Part shown: piece by piece, positions 34,108 to 41,801 of the stretch
Numbering within the stretch: position 1 is the stretch's first letter
Layout of the letters: each line of letters starts with the position of its first letter
Notes under the pieces: model-generated
Told to the model about the DNA's origin: nothing
The model's input: the letters and a program-made list of their open reading frames with translations, nothing else
Databases searched by the model: none
Source: an uncultured Clostridia bacterium
GTDB taxonomy: Bacteria > Bacillota_A > Clostridia > TANB77 > CAG-508
Assembly (NCBI GenBank): GCA_947624715.1
Contig: CANQLO010000006.1
Span: 1-64,000, forward strand
DNA length: 64,000 nt
Direction of reading: 5' to 3'
Position numbers and translations under genes: made by a program

Positions 34108-34533
34108 TTAAAAATTTTTGAAAAATCTTTTTAATTTCATTCTAGCAGTATTTTCTGATTTGTAATTCATCTTAAACATAATTTGTACCCAACTTAAGTC
34201 ATCTTCGTATCTGTATCTTATAATCTGCTTAATCTCGCTATCTTCTATTTTATTTAATTCATACTCTAGCTCATTTATTAGCTTATCCAGCTTTTGTATT
34301 TTGGATTTAATTTGCTTTTTGTATGTATTTCTTGCTTTTCTATTCCTGATATATCTATAATTATTATATCCTTCAACTTTAACAGTATGTTGTATGTAAG
34401 GAAACTCTTTACTACTTGCTTGTACACTATCTACAGTCGTTGGTATTCTTTCTTTTTCTAAACTTTTTATTCTGTTTTCTAGATCTTGTTTCTCTGCTTT
34501 AATAGAATCTATTTGTTCTAATAAAGTTCTCAT
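34108..34533 (-). CDS. RinA-like phage late transcription activator
   Basis: A 141-residue protein with an N-terminal coiled coil (LEQIDSIKAEKQDLENRIKSLEKE), a basic middle and a C-terminal sigma-region-4-like helix-turn-helix (IRYRYEDDLSWVQIMFKMNYKSENTARMKL, read in parts). Proteins of this kind, such as RinA and ArpU, end the early operon and switch on late genes. AGGAGG lies 5 nt before the ATG at 34533, preferred over a GTG 6 nt upstream that overlaps the ribosome site. Confidence 0.7.
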   Translation of the reverse strand: MRTLLEQIDSIKAEKQDLENRIKSLEKERIPTTVDSVQASSKEFPYIQHTVKVEGYNNYRYIRNRKARNTYKKQIKSKIQKLDKLINELEYELNKIEDSEIKQIIRYRYEDDLSWVQIMFKMNYKSENTARMKLKRFFKNF

Positions 34534-34542
34534 TTGCACCTC

Positions 34543-34794
34543 CTATTTATTTTTAGTATTTTTATATCTCATATAATCATTTATCATTCCTTGACTACCT
34601 ATATATTGTGTTAAAGTTTTATTCTTTTCTTGCAAATTATTTAATTCTTGAAGAATTGTATCTATAGCTTTTGCTATTTTTTTAGTATCTTCAAATTCAG
34701 GATTATCTAAATCGCCGTATATGTTATATTCTTTTTCTATCTTCTTTAAATGTGTAATTGCATCTTCCAATTTCATTTTCTCATTTTTAATCAC
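34543..34794 (-). CDS. Coiled-coil phage protein, 83 aa
   Basis: A charged helical protein (LEDAITHLKKIEKEYN ... ILQELNNLQEKNKTL). The GTG start overlaps nothing and has GGAGGA 7 nt upstream; it follows the previous stop directly. Function unknown. Confidence 0.55.
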   Translation of the reverse strand: MIKNEKMKLEDAITHLKKIEKEYNIYGDLDNPEFEDTKKIAKAIDTILQELNNLQEKNKTLTQYIGSQGMINDYMRYKNTKNK

Positions 34795-35049
34795 TTATTT
34801 ATCCTCCAATAATTCTTTTTCTAAAATCCATTTTATTCTACTGCAAATAGTCGTATCTCCCATAATTATTTTAAACTGTTCTTGTTCTATTAGTTTTATT
34901 ACTTCCCTAATTTTACTTTTAGCTTTCTTTTTAGGTATAGAATTTTCTAATGCTTGTAATACTGTTTCTATCGCTTTGTCATCATTATTTGTTAATGTAT
35001 ATTTATATTCCATTAGCTCAAGTTTCTTTTTTGCTTCTTCTAATTCCAT
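34795..35049 (-). CDS. Helical phage protein, 84 aa
   Basis: A charged protein (MELEEAKKKLELMEYKYT ... SRIKWILEKELLEDK) in the early operon. Sequence style resembles its downstream neighbour, perhaps an old duplication. GGAGGAG precedes the ATG. Function unknown. Confidence 0.55.
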   Translation of the reverse strand: MELEEAKKKLELMEYKYTLTNNDDKAIETVLQALENSIPKKKAKSKIREVIKLIEQEQFKIIMGDTTICSRIKWILEKELLEDK

Positions 35050-35057
35050 AACTCCTC

Positions 35058-35453
35058 CTAAATTTTATATTGAACTTGTTCAAATTGTTCTTTTGTTACT
35101 ATTGATTTAATGTCTTCTTCTTCTAAATATAAGTAGTATGCATCATCACCATCCACTTCACAAATTCCTAATTCATCTTTATCATTACCATTTTCATCAT
35201 ATCCATAAACAATTATAACTTCACGTCCATTTACATAGTCTCCTTCTTCTATTAGGTCTATTATGTTTTTAGAATGTTTGACTATATATGGTTTATTTAC
35301 ATATTCTTCTTTTATGATATTGATTTCAAATTCTTTTTTATCAAATACATACCATTTTAGACTTTTATCATTTTTGTCAAATTCAATTCTTTTTAATACT
35401 CCTATATGACCTTGATTAGTTCTTACAAATTCTCCAACTTCAATATCGTTCAT
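35058..35453 (-). CDS. Acidic hypothetical phage protein, 131 aa
   Basis: Starts MNDIEVGEFVRTNQGHIGVLKRIEF, which resembles short SH3-like barrels seen in phage accessory proteins, and ends with a strongly acidic stretch (DGDDAYYLYLEEEDI). GGAGGAAC precedes the ATG. Function unknown. Confidence 0.6.
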   Translation of the reverse strand: MNDIEVGEFVRTNQGHIGVLKRIEFDKNDKSLKWYVFDKKEFEINIIKEEYVNKPYIVKHSKNIIDLIEEGDYVNGREVIIVYGYDENGNDKDELGICEVDGDDAYYLYLEEEDIKSIVTKEQFEQVQYKI

Positions 35454-35461
35454 AGTTCCTC

Positions 35462-35815
35462 CTAACTAAAATCTCTATCATCAAATCTGTATCCATTTAC
35501 ATTTTTGTTATATTTAAAATTATCTGGGTTAGACAAACATCTCTCGTTCTTTTGCTTAGTTTCTACTAAATCAATAAATTTTTTATAACTTATTTTTTCA
35601 TTATATTCATCTAAAATCACATATTTTTTTGATTCAACAGTATTTTTATATAACCATTCTTTTACTTGCTCATAGTTATGCCATTCAACAGGTATATCTC
35701 TCCAAGTATCTTTTTGTTCTTGAAATAAAAACAACCAACCGAATGAACTTTTCCCTATATGTATTGGTTCTTCAAGACTTGCTTTATTTCTTACTGCATA
35801 ATAATTAGTTCCCAT
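35462..35815 (-). CDS. MGTNYY-type conserved phage protein
   Basis: Begins MGTNYYAVRNK and has EEPIHIGKSSFGWLFLFQ, the signature of a widespread phage protein family of unknown function. The frame continues 27 nt upstream, but AGGTG lies 7 nt before the ATG at 35815 and the family begins there. The gene does not overlap the zinc-finger gene upstream with this start. Confidence 0.72.
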   Translation of the reverse strand: MGTNYYAVRNKASLEEPIHIGKSSFGWLFLFQEQKDTWRDIPVEWHNYEQVKEWLYKNTVESKKYVILDEYNEKISYKKFIDLVETKQKNERCLSNPDNFKYNKNVNGYRFDDRDFS

Positions 35816-35825
35816 TTTACTACAC

Positions 35826-36071
35826 CTACAACTTTCTCCCACACATTGGGCAATAATTAATGTCTATATATCTTGCACCATTTATTGTATTTATCATAAG
35901 TCCTGCTTTTTTATCATTTTTACCTTTTAAGATAAACATTTCTAGTTGTTCAAAAGATTTTGGATTTACCCAATCTCTATAGCAATTTTCATTTCTTTCA
36001 GGTTCATATCCTGCTGTTTTCTTCCATTCTCTCGTTGAAACTATTTTGTGATTTTCACATAATTCGCACAT
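35826..36071 (-). CDS. Zinc-finger-like phage protein, 81 aa
   Basis: It has CELCENH at the N-terminus and CPMCGRKL at the C-terminus, a split CxxC...CxxC zinc ribbon seen in many small phage proteins. The ribosome site lies in the end of the previous gene. Function unknown. Confidence 0.62.
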   Translation of the reverse strand: MCELCENHKIVSTREWKKTAGYEPERNENCYRDWVNPKSFEQLEMFILKGKNDKKAGLMINTINGARYIDINYCPMCGRKL

Positions 36072-36476
36072 TTACTTTTCCTCTACTTTATTTTCAAAAT
36101 ATTTTTTAAGTTCTTCAATACTTCTAGCATCGTCTTGTTTCCAAGACTTTATTATTTCATCTATTATTTTATTTTGCTTATTTATGCATTTTAATAATTT
36201 ATCCTGTTCTTCAATTCTACCTTGTATATATCCTTCTTGTTTAATTTTCATATATTGAGTAGCAGTAATATTTTCAATATCTTTTCCACCTGTTACAAAT
36301 ATAAATTCTTTATATTGTTTATTTTCTTGTTCTAGTTGGTCTATGTATTGTAAAAGTATTTCTATTGCATCTTGATATTCATATAATACTTCATCTTGCA
36401 AAAATAAATTATCTTCATATTTGCAAAATTTATTTAATTTTTCTTTTGCTTTTTTTATTTCTCTTTTATTTAGCAT
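36072..36476 (-). CDS. Helical phage protein, 134 aa
   Basis: A charged alpha-helical protein with coiled-coil potential (EILLQYIDQLEQENKQYKEF). The start lies within the last 11 nt of the preceding gene, a coupled arrangement. Function unknown. Confidence 0.55.
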   Translation of the reverse strand: MLNKREIKKAKEKLNKFCKYEDNLFLQDEVLYEYQDAIEILLQYIDQLEQENKQYKEFIFVTGGKDIENITATQYMKIKQEGYIQGRIEEQDKLLKCINKQNKIIDEIIKSWKQDDARSIEELKKYFENKVEEK

Positions 36477-36699
36477 CTAACCACCCCTTCTCTTTACAAA
36501 TTTGATTTATTGCTTGTAGCTCTTGCATATCTAGGCTTTCCCCATCACAATGTATTGATATTCTTTTTGTATTATTATAGAAAACTATTCTTTTTGTGCA
36601 ATATATTTCTTCATTATCATATAAAGTATATCTTGTAGAAACTTTATTTTCTCTTTTTTCATATCCTAACTTTTCAAATATTTCATCTGTTTTGCTCAT
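36466..36699 (-). CDS. Hypothetical phage protein, 77 aa
   Basis: A small mixed alpha/beta protein (MSKTDEIFEKLGYEKRENKVS ...) of a type common in phage early operons (KIFEKLGY-like start). The start lies inside the C-terminal part of the frameshifted PAPS-reductase-like gene with GAGGT upstream. Function unknown. Confidence 0.6.
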   Translation of the reverse strand: MSKTDEIFEKLGYEKRENKVSTRYTLYDNEEIYCTKRIVFYNNTKRISIHCDGESLDMQELQAINQICKEKGWLDAK

Positions 36700-37529
36700 T
36701 TTGTACCTCTATTCCTAATATCTTGTAGCTTTCTCTAAAATATTCACTTATAAATTTTCTTTGGGTATTATTTAGTAATTTCAATTCTTTTTCCGTATCA
36801 TGTTTCCAACTACCATATGGACATCCGCATACAACCTGTTCTTTGTACATAGTTATAAACTTCTGGTTCTTCTATATTATATTTTTTATATATTTTGTTT
36901 TCTAATTCATCTGTTAAATCCCAAATTGGTGTGAATTTCATGTCTTTTGTAAAACAACTTTTATATTGATTTTTTCGTAATCCACTCTCATTTCCTCTAA
37001 TACCTAAAATAGGTTTTAATCCACTTTGTTTTTCAAAATCTCTTGCAGGTTTTTTCTTTAAGAAAGTACAACATTTAGGACTTATTTTATGAAGTTTATT
37101 ATTTAATAATAATTCTCTGGCTGTTTTATTTAACTTAAATCTACCTTTGACATCTTCTCCATTTGAAAATTTTCCTGTCACTCTTTCAATTAAGTATGGT
37201 TGTCTTGAACCTTTTTGCCATCTTGAAATCATATCATCTTGCCATTTTGAAAAACAAGGTATTCCATATTTTTCTTTAATCTCAAAAGGTTTTAATGTTG
37301 GTAATAATACTTTGTCACAATTTTTATATATTCTTTCTCTTATTTCATGGTGTTCCAGATATGTATTTATTCCAATAATTTTAATTCCATCTATTTTTGC
37401 ATATTCTTTTATAAACCAAAAAAGTAAATGGCTGTCTTTACCTCCAGAATAACTTAAATAATATTTTTTAGGATCTATTTTATTAAATTTAGTTTGTAAA
37501 TCATATAAATAAAAATCTACCTCATCCAT
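36683..37529 (-). CDS. PAPS reductase-like protein, split by a +1 frameshift at CGGA
   Basis: N-type ATP-pyrophosphatase fold protein of the phosphoadenosine-phosphosulfate reductase family. The PP-loop YLSYSGGKDSHLL lies near residue 25, with LGIRGNESGLRK near residue 175 and a CMxC-type motif near the C-terminus. The direct frame ends at 36810 with TGCMRMSIW. Skipping the C at 36827 turns this into TGCM-GCPYGSWKHDTEKELKLL, the expected family ending, and the frame continues to 36683 (about 281 residues). Phage members may act on sulfur or nucleotide chemistry; the substrate is unknown. The ATG at 37529 has better spacing from AAGGAG than the one 3 nt upstream. Confidence 0.78.
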
Positions 37530-37539
37530 CATTACTCCT

Positions 37540-37650
37540 TTATTTCTTTTTCTTAAAAAGGTTATAGTAAATTGCTAATAATAAACATATTCCAAAAAAT
37601 ATTCCATAAATAAATATTATTGCTTTTATTATTATTTTTACTATCTCCAT
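37540..37650 (-). CDS. 36-residue membrane microprotein
   Basis: A single hydrophobic helix (MEIVKIIIKAIIFIYGIFFG ... plus LFKKKK tail). AAAGGAG lies 9 nt before the ATG. It is spaced normally between two early genes. Function unknown. Confidence 0.5.
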   Translation of the reverse strand: MEIVKIIIKAIIFIYGIFFGICLLLAIYYNLFKKKK

Positions 37651-37673
37651 TTTCTTTTGCTCCTTTGCATTTA

Positions 37674-37838
37674 TTATTTTTCTAGTTCTTCTTTTTCAAT
37701 TACTCTTTGCGTTAAATCTCTTACTTTTGCTCTATTATATTTACTATCTATTATTAGTTCTGCTACTTTTAACTCTATTTTATTTTCTAGCTTATCTACT
37801 AGCTCTATATTACATTTTTTATATTTTTTTAATTTCAT
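37674..37838 (-). CDS. 54-residue charged phage protein
   Basis: Starts MKLKKYKKCNIELVDKLENK and ends EKEELEK; helical and highly charged. GGAG lies 6 nt before the ATG and the gene follows the previous stop by about 10 nt. Function unknown. Confidence 0.55.
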   Translation of the reverse strand: MKLKKYKKCNIELVDKLENKIELKVAELIIDSKYNRAKVRDLTQRVIEKEELEK

Positions 37839-37847
37839 AAGAATCTC

Positions 37848-38141
37848 CTACTCTTTTGGCATTTCATAAACATCAAAATATGAATATTTTTTGTGCATAA
37901 ATTGCTCTACTGATTTTGTTATATTTGTAGGAAAAGATTTTAAATAATTAAAATCTGTATATCCTTTTATTATTTCTTGTAATACTTCTTTTGCTCTTTT
38001 TTCTGTTTTATATCCTCCAAAACTTCCGCCACCTACACTTCTTATTTCATATTGAAATCCTTCATCAGTGCTATAATTTTCCTGTATATAAAATTCTAAT
38101 CTTTGTGTAGTTTTTAATTTATCTTGACTTACAATTAACAT
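37848..38141 (-). CDS. Hypothetical phage protein, 97 aa
   Basis: A mixed alpha/beta protein with a glycine-rich turn (SVGGGSFGGYKTEKRAKEVL). AAAGGAGAG precedes the ATG. Early operon; function unknown. Confidence 0.58.
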   Translation of the reverse strand: MLIVSQDKLKTTQRLEFYIQENYSTDEGFQYEIRSVGGGSFGGYKTEKRAKEVLQEIIKGYTDFNYLKSFPTNITKSVEQFMHKKYSYFDVYEMPKE

Positions 38142-38154
38142 AATTCTCTCCTTT

Positions 38155-38493
38155 CTAGTATAAATATGGTATATGATTCATATTATTTAATTCCATTTTT
38201 TCTTGCTCTGTTGTTCTTCTATATACTGCTACTGATTTTCCAGTTTCCATATCTTTCTTTATTCCACATTCTATTAATTCGTGATATTCATTTACTAATT
38301 CAGTTAGTCTTGGTCTAGTACAATTCATATCGAATCTTTTAGGTGGATATTTAAAACTTCTTATCGATTCTATTTCTCTTGCTGTCATTTTTTTATTGCC
38401 TATTATTTCTATTAATTGCAAATATCTTGTTAATCTTTTAGGCTTTATATCTTCAAAACTTAATTGTCTTGTTTCTTGAGTAATTGTCTTCAC
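38155..38493 (-). CDS. Winged-helix-like phage protein, 112 aa
   Basis: It contains MTAREIESIRSFKYPPKRFDM and TRPRLTELVNEYHELIECG, a helix-turn-helix-like layout followed by a beta hairpin. This type often sits next to replication genes in Bacillota phages. GTG start with GGAGAG upstream. Probably DNA-binding; not assigned to a family. Confidence 0.6.
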   Translation of the reverse strand: MKTITQETRQLSFEDIKPKRLTRYLQLIEIIGNKKMTAREIESIRSFKYPPKRFDMNCTRPRLTELVNEYHELIECGIKKDMETGKSVAVYRRTTEQEKMELNNMNHIPYLY

Positions 38494-38499
38494 TTTTTA

Positions 38500-39042
38500 T
38501 CACTCTCCTAACTGTTTAATGCTCATATTGTTTGTCATTTGTTCTATAAGTTTTTTCATTTTTACTGGTAAAAGTTTTTGTTCTCTTTTTCTGTTTTCAA
38601 TTATTTCGTATTGTTTTAAAAACTGTCCCTTAGTTACTGTATTAACTACATCTGCATCAGCTTGTGCAAGCTCATATACTTGTCTAACACTACCAAAAAA
38701 ATTTCTTACTTCCGGACTATGTTGTTCAAATTCTTCCTGTGTCATATATAATCCATTGCTAATCATTAAGTATGCTTCGTTCCATGCATCTAAAGCATTT
38801 CTATTATTGCTTGGATTAGCAATTTCTATTGCATTTTTTCTTATATCGTGTATTGTTGGTGGATAAGGACTTTCTATTATTGTTTTCTTAACTGATTGCA
38901 AAACTAGTTTATAATCTAAATCTCCTAAACACTCAAACCAAATATTAACCATTATTTCTTTTTGTGTTTTATCTTTTTTTGCAATGCTGTCATAATTTCC
39001 TGCTAGTAAAGTTATTACTTGAATCGTTTCTTGTTTATTCAT
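38500..39042 (-). CDS. Phage replicative helicase loader/inhibitor (G39P-like)
   Basis: A 180-residue protein starting MNKQETIQVITLLAGNYDS. WFECLGDLDYKLVLQSVKKTI and SPYPPTIHDIRKNA match the SPP1 G39P helicase loader/inhibitor group. It would load the host or phage DnaB-type helicase at the origin. The frame continues 33 nt upstream, but GGAGG lies 6 nt before the ATG at 39042 and the family begins there. It overlaps the replisome organiser by 8 nt, supporting joint function. Confidence 0.75.
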   Translation of the reverse strand: MNKQETIQVITLLAGNYDSIAKKDKTQKEIMVNIWFECLGDLDYKLVLQSVKKTIIESPYPPTIHDIRKNAIEIANPSNNRNALDAWNEAYLMISNGLYMTQEEFEQHSPEVRNFFGSVRQVYELAQADADVVNTVTKGQFLKQYEIIENRKREQKLLPVKMKKLIEQMTNNMSIKQLGE

Positions 39043-39745
39043 TTTGTGCCTCCTCCCATAATTCTCTAAAATCATCTATTCTACCTTTATTGTTTTGTTT
39101 TTTTAATTTATCTTGATTAACTCTATCTACAACCCAATTCAAAATAGCCCTATAATCGCTTTTATATTTCTTTCCATTAGAACCCTTATAATTATCAAGA
39201 ACTGTAATACATTGGTCAGCAAACTCTTTACTATAAGTGTTGACTAGCTTATTGTATTCAACATTGGTCATAGTAACAAATTCTGCAAAGTGTATTTTTT
39301 CTTCTTGTTCTTTTTTTATATTCTTGTTTTCTTTCATTCTTTCATTCTTATCATTCTTTACATTCTTGTTTGTGTTCATTTGTTGTTCAGTTGTTGTTCG
39401 CTCGTTGTTCATTTGTTGTTCATTTTCTTGGTATTTATCCCAGTTAACTATTGATATAAGCCTATTTTGGTTGTTCGTTTGTTGTTCGATTTGTCCATCA
39501 TCTTCAAAAATTTTTAATACTCGTTGAACTTTTGACGAACTAATGTTCAATTGTCTTCCTATTGAGTTTCTTCCTGTAATTAGTTGACCTTTTTTTAATG
39601 TTATTTTTTTACCTTTAAATAAAGCTGGAATTTCTTGATGCGTTGCATTTAACAATAAATAAATCCAAATTGCTAATGTATCATTATCTTTACATATAAT
39701 AGGGTTGTCTAATGTTTTCCTATGTAATTTTATCCAGCCTTCCAT
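39035..39745 (-). CDS. Phage replisome organiser (DnaD-like N-terminus)
   Basis: A 236-residue protein with the N-terminal winged-helix region GWIKLHRKTLDNPIICKDND, WIYLLLNATHQE, KGQLITGRNSIGRQL and SKVQRVLKIFEDDGQI. A low-complexity Asn/Gln/Lys linker and a DnaD-like C-terminal segment (YRAILNWVVDRV) follow. It would bind the phage origin and recruit the helicase loader. AAAGGAGAAAAA precedes the ATG at 39745, preferred over an in-frame upstream start. Confidence 0.8.
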   Translation of the reverse strand: MEGWIKLHRKTLDNPIICKDNDTLAIWIYLLLNATHQEIPALFKGKKITLKKGQLITGRNSIGRQLNISSSKVQRVLKIFEDDGQIEQQTNNQNRLISIVNWDKYQENEQQMNNERTTTEQQMNTNKNVKNDKNERMKENKNIKKEQEEKIHFAEFVTMTNVEYNKLVNTYSKEFADQCITVLDNYKGSNGKKYKSDYRAILNWVVDRVNQDKLKKQNNKGRIDDFRELWEEAQNE

Positions 39746-39768
39746 TTTTTCTCCTTTCGTATTTTTAT

Positions 39769-39918
39769 TTATTTTTCTATAATATTTATAATGTATTCCC
39801 AAGTTATTCTTTCTTTTTGTACTGCTCTATAAACTGTATTCATAAATTTATAAATTTTTTTACTTATATTTCTTTTACCCTGTAAATATTCTTTTAATAT
39901 CTCTGTATAGCTTTTCAT
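39769..39918 (-). CDS. 49-residue phage protein
   Basis: A small basic helical protein (MKSYTEILKEYLQGKRNISKK ...). Its ATG overlaps the preceding stop as TAATG, so it is translationally coupled. Function unknown. Confidence 0.55.
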   Translation of the reverse strand: MKSYTEILKEYLQGKRNISKKIYKFMNTVYRAVQKERITWEYIINIIEK

Positions 39919-40259
39919 TATGCAACACCTCCAGCAACCTCTTTATTTGCTCTCATTAACAATACAAGCTCTTGCATTTTCTCGCTCATTTCTTTTGTTA
40001 ATGTGCCTTTCATCCAAGCCTTATTGTATTCTTTTGGTAACTGTTTAAATTCTTCCTGTGTTATAGTTATAGGAAAATATAAATCATTCAAATTTACTTT
40101 TTCTATATTTCCATCTCTAAATGGTATAAATATTCTATATCTTTTTTCTGTTTCTCCATTTTCGTAAGTTATATTTTTTTCTATTGTGTAAGTTTCAAAT
40201 CGTTTTCCTAAAAAATCCTTATCTTTTGTAATTTTGTATTCATTTTTAATAATTTCCAT
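39918..40259 (-). CDS. Phage protein, 113 aa, behind a structured leader
   Basis: Starts MEIIKNEYKITKDKDFLGKRF and ends LMRANKEVAGGVA. AGGAGG lies 9 nt before the ATG at 40259; the open frame upstream of it crosses the hairpin region and is not coding. Its leader (40260-40416) can fold into a long imperfect stem (CCATAAC/GTTATGG and AGCTAT/ATAGCT), and is covered on the other strand by a short RNA gene. Function unknown. Confidence 0.6.
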   Translation of the reverse strand: MEIIKNEYKITKDKDFLGKRFETYTIEKNITYENGETEKRYRIFIPFRDGNIEKVNLNDLYFPITITQEEFKQLPKEYNKAWMKGTLTKEMSEKMQELVLLMRANKEVAGGVA

Positions 40260-40294
40260 AATAAAATACCTCCTATCTCTAACCATAACAGCTA

Positions 40295-40323
40295 TTGACA
40301 GAAGGTCTAAAAAATCGTATAAT
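40295..40323 (+). promoter_or_regulatory. Perfect consensus promoter of antisense RNA 1
   Basis: TTGACA (40295-40300), exactly 17 nt and TATAAT (40318-40323), on the strand opposite the early operon. Confidence 0.8.
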
Positions 40324-40329
40324 AATTGT

Positions 40330-40418
40330 ACGACTATTAGGCTATGTCTATATAGCTCGTTATGGCTATTCAATACTGGATAAGTTTCTCAGGCGAATAC
40401 AGTATTGAATAGTTTTTT
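40330..40418 (+). ncRNA. Candidate antisense small RNA 1, about 89 nt
   Basis: It begins 7 nt after the perfect promoter and ends in a 13-bp perfect hairpin (CTATTCAATACTG at 40366-40378 with 40400-40412) followed by six T. An internal GCTAT/ATAGC stem lies 5' of the terminator. It is complementary to the leader between the AbrB-like gene and the 39918-40259 gene, so it may control that message. No protein is encoded. Confidence 0.7.
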
Positions 40419-40593
40419 AATTAGATTTTTTTAATTTAATTTCTTTTTTTTCTTCATTATATTCATATATAATCTCTCGATTTTTTGGAGTGATTCCCAT
40501 ATCTTTTAAATCTTTAATTGGTAAAGATATTCTAGTATTAGTAGAACCACTTCCACTTTTGCTAAATAATATCTTCAACTTTCTTTCCTCCAT
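40417..40593 (-). CDS. AbrB/MazE-like small DNA-binding protein, 58 aa
   Basis: MEERKLKILFSKSGSGSTN followed by TRISLPIKDLKDMGIT and IIYEYNEEKKEIKLKK matches the swapped-hairpin AbrB-like fold found in small phage regulators. AAGGAG lies 8 nt before the ATG. It sits between the two antisense RNA units. Confidence 0.65.
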   Translation of the reverse strand: MEERKLKILFSKSGSGSTNTRISLPIKDLKDMGITPKNREIIYEYNEEKKEIKLKKSN

Positions 40594-40611
40594 AATATAG
40601 GCTCCTTTCCA

Positions 40612-40640
40612 TTGACAGTACTTAATATTTAATATATAAT
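40612..40640 (+). promoter_or_regulatory. Perfect consensus promoter of antisense RNA 2
   Basis: TTGACA (40612-40617), exactly 17 nt and TATAAT (40635-40640). Like promoter 1 it is preceded by AT and followed by G after the -35 (ATTGACAG). Confidence 0.8.
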
Positions 40641-40646
40641 AACTAT

Positions 40647-40739
40647 CAAGGAAAGGATTGAGGATTTTAGTATCCTCTATCTTCTAATCCTTTAAGGATT
40701 AGATTGACTTGCTCTCTGTTATGAGCTTGTCTAATTTTT
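40647..40739 (+). ncRNA. Candidate antisense small RNA 2, about 93 nt
   Basis: It would start 7 nt after the promoter. Hairpins GAGGAT/ATCCTC and CTAATCC/GGATTAG are followed by an interrupted stem (TTAGA/TCTAA with GCTC/GAGC inside) and TTTTT at 40735-40739. It is antisense to the 3' half of the 45-residue gene on the other strand. A type I antitoxin-like or regulatory role is an inference. Confidence 0.6.
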
Positions 40740-40804
40740 CTTATTTTGGCTAGCTGATTGTCTTGGTGGGCTTTAGCTAGCCTTTTTATTATATAAGAAA
40801 TCAT
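40667..40804 (-). CDS. 45-residue basic phage protein
   Basis: MISYIIKRLAKAHQDNQ ... LKGLEDRGY: a short helical, basic protein. A strong AAAGGAGGG site lies 7 nt before the ATG and a well-formed promoter lies 25 nt further up, so it is expressed on its own. It is overlapped by antisense RNA 2. Function unknown. Confidence 0.6.
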   Translation of the reverse strand: MISYIIKRLAKAHQDNQLAKIRKIRQAHNREQVNLILKGLEDRGY

Positions 40805-40828
40805 AGGCTATCCCTCCTTTCGAGTATT

Positions 40829-40857
40829 ATATTATCATATCGTGTACGACAAGTCAA
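40829..40857 (-). promoter_or_regulatory. Promoter of the 45-residue gene
   Basis: TTGACT (40857-40852), a 17-nt spacer and TAATAT (40834-40829) on the - strand. The spacer contains TCGTACACGA, a near dyad. The region 40860-40994 shows no gene. Confidence 0.7.
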
Positions 40858-40994
40858 TACTTTTTACATATCTTTTTTATTGTTTTTTATAAGTATTGAT
40901 ATTACTGCATTTCAGTCTGTTAAACTAGGTATTTTATTTACTTTTCAATGTGCATTATGTAAATTATTTTACAAAAAATTTTTTCCATATCTTT

Positions 40995-41255
40995 TTATAA
41001 AATCATCTTCTGTTTTGTTGTAATATTCCATCCAAGTTTTTGTGCTATTCTTTGAGCATATTCTCTAAACTCTTTATTAAAATGAATGCCTTTATCACTC
41101 ATATTGTGCATTTCTGGTAATAAGAATATTACTAATCCATCTTCAATGCTATGTTGTCTATTAGCTCCACCAAAAACTTCATGTCTATGACAACCTTCAA
41201 ATCTTTCTGTATTCCACATTAAGTCTTTTGGCATAATACAAAATTCTTGTTTCAT
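40995..41255 (-). CDS. HNH-like small phage protein
   Basis: An 86-residue protein with CHRHEVFGGANRQHSIEDGL and LPEMHNMSDKGIHFNKEF. Paired histidines, a cysteine and the HEVFGG pattern are typical of small HNH/recombination endonuclease-like phage proteins. The ATG at 41255 overlaps the previous stop as ATGA and is preferred over an in-frame upstream start. Confidence 0.62.
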   Translation of the reverse strand: MKQEFCIMPKDLMWNTERFEGCHRHEVFGGANRQHSIEDGLVIFLLPEMHNMSDKGIHFNKEFREYAQRIAQKLGWNITTKQKMIL

Positions 41256-41800
41256 TTGACTTGTCCCCACTCTTCCTTTAGAATACTTAATTGTTCTGGT
41301 GTTAATGTTTCTATATTTAATTGCTTACATTCTTGTACTATTGCATCTATTAACCTAGTCATTTCTTTTGTATCGTAAGAACTAGATCCATAATAACAAT
41401 TAACTCTTACACATTTATCTTTTCTTGCTGTTTCCTGTACTTGATAGCCTAGTCCTTGTTTTTCCCAGATCCTCTTAAAGTTTTCAAATGCTACTTCTGT
41501 TACTATAAAAGGTACAAATGCTCCAACATTTTTTACAGCATCCTTATATATATCTTCTTTAGTTACTATTGTTCCATCTTTGCTTATTTCTTTTGCTATC
41601 TTTTCACATAAAACCCAAGCATAATTATTAGCATCTAAACTTCTTTTCTTGTACCATTTTTTTATTTCCACATTCAGCTTATCTTCGCTTTTTAGCTTTT
41701 GTATATCTTCTTTATTGTTTGTATCTAATAACAAGCTTATTTTTGGTTTTGATGTGTCAAAATCTATTGAAATATCTGTTATAATTCCTGTTGTTTGCAT
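41252..41800 (-). CDS. Phage recombination-module protein, 182 aa
   Basis: It contains KKRSLDANNYAWVLCEKIAKEI, a motif in a family found beside RecT/Bet and HNH genes in Bacillota phages. It is coupled to the HNH-like gene by an ATGA overlap. A role in recombination or replication is inferred from neighbours; no catalytic motif was identified. Confidence 0.6.
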   Translation of the reverse strand: MQTTGIITDISIDFDTSKPKISLLLDTNNKEDIQKLKSEDKLNVEIKKWYKKRSLDANNYAWVLCEKIAKEISKDGTIVTKEDIYKDAVKNVGAFVPFIVTEVAFENFKRIWEKQGLGYQVQETARKDKCVRVNCYYGSSSYDTKEMTRLIDAIVQECKQLNIETLTPEQLSILKEEWGQVK

Positions 41801-41801
41801 A

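Noticed and set aside
40260..40373. N-terminal extension of the 39918-40259 gene
   Set aside because: The extra frame crosses a long inverted repeat and an antisense promoter, while AGGAGG is correctly placed for the ATG at 40259.
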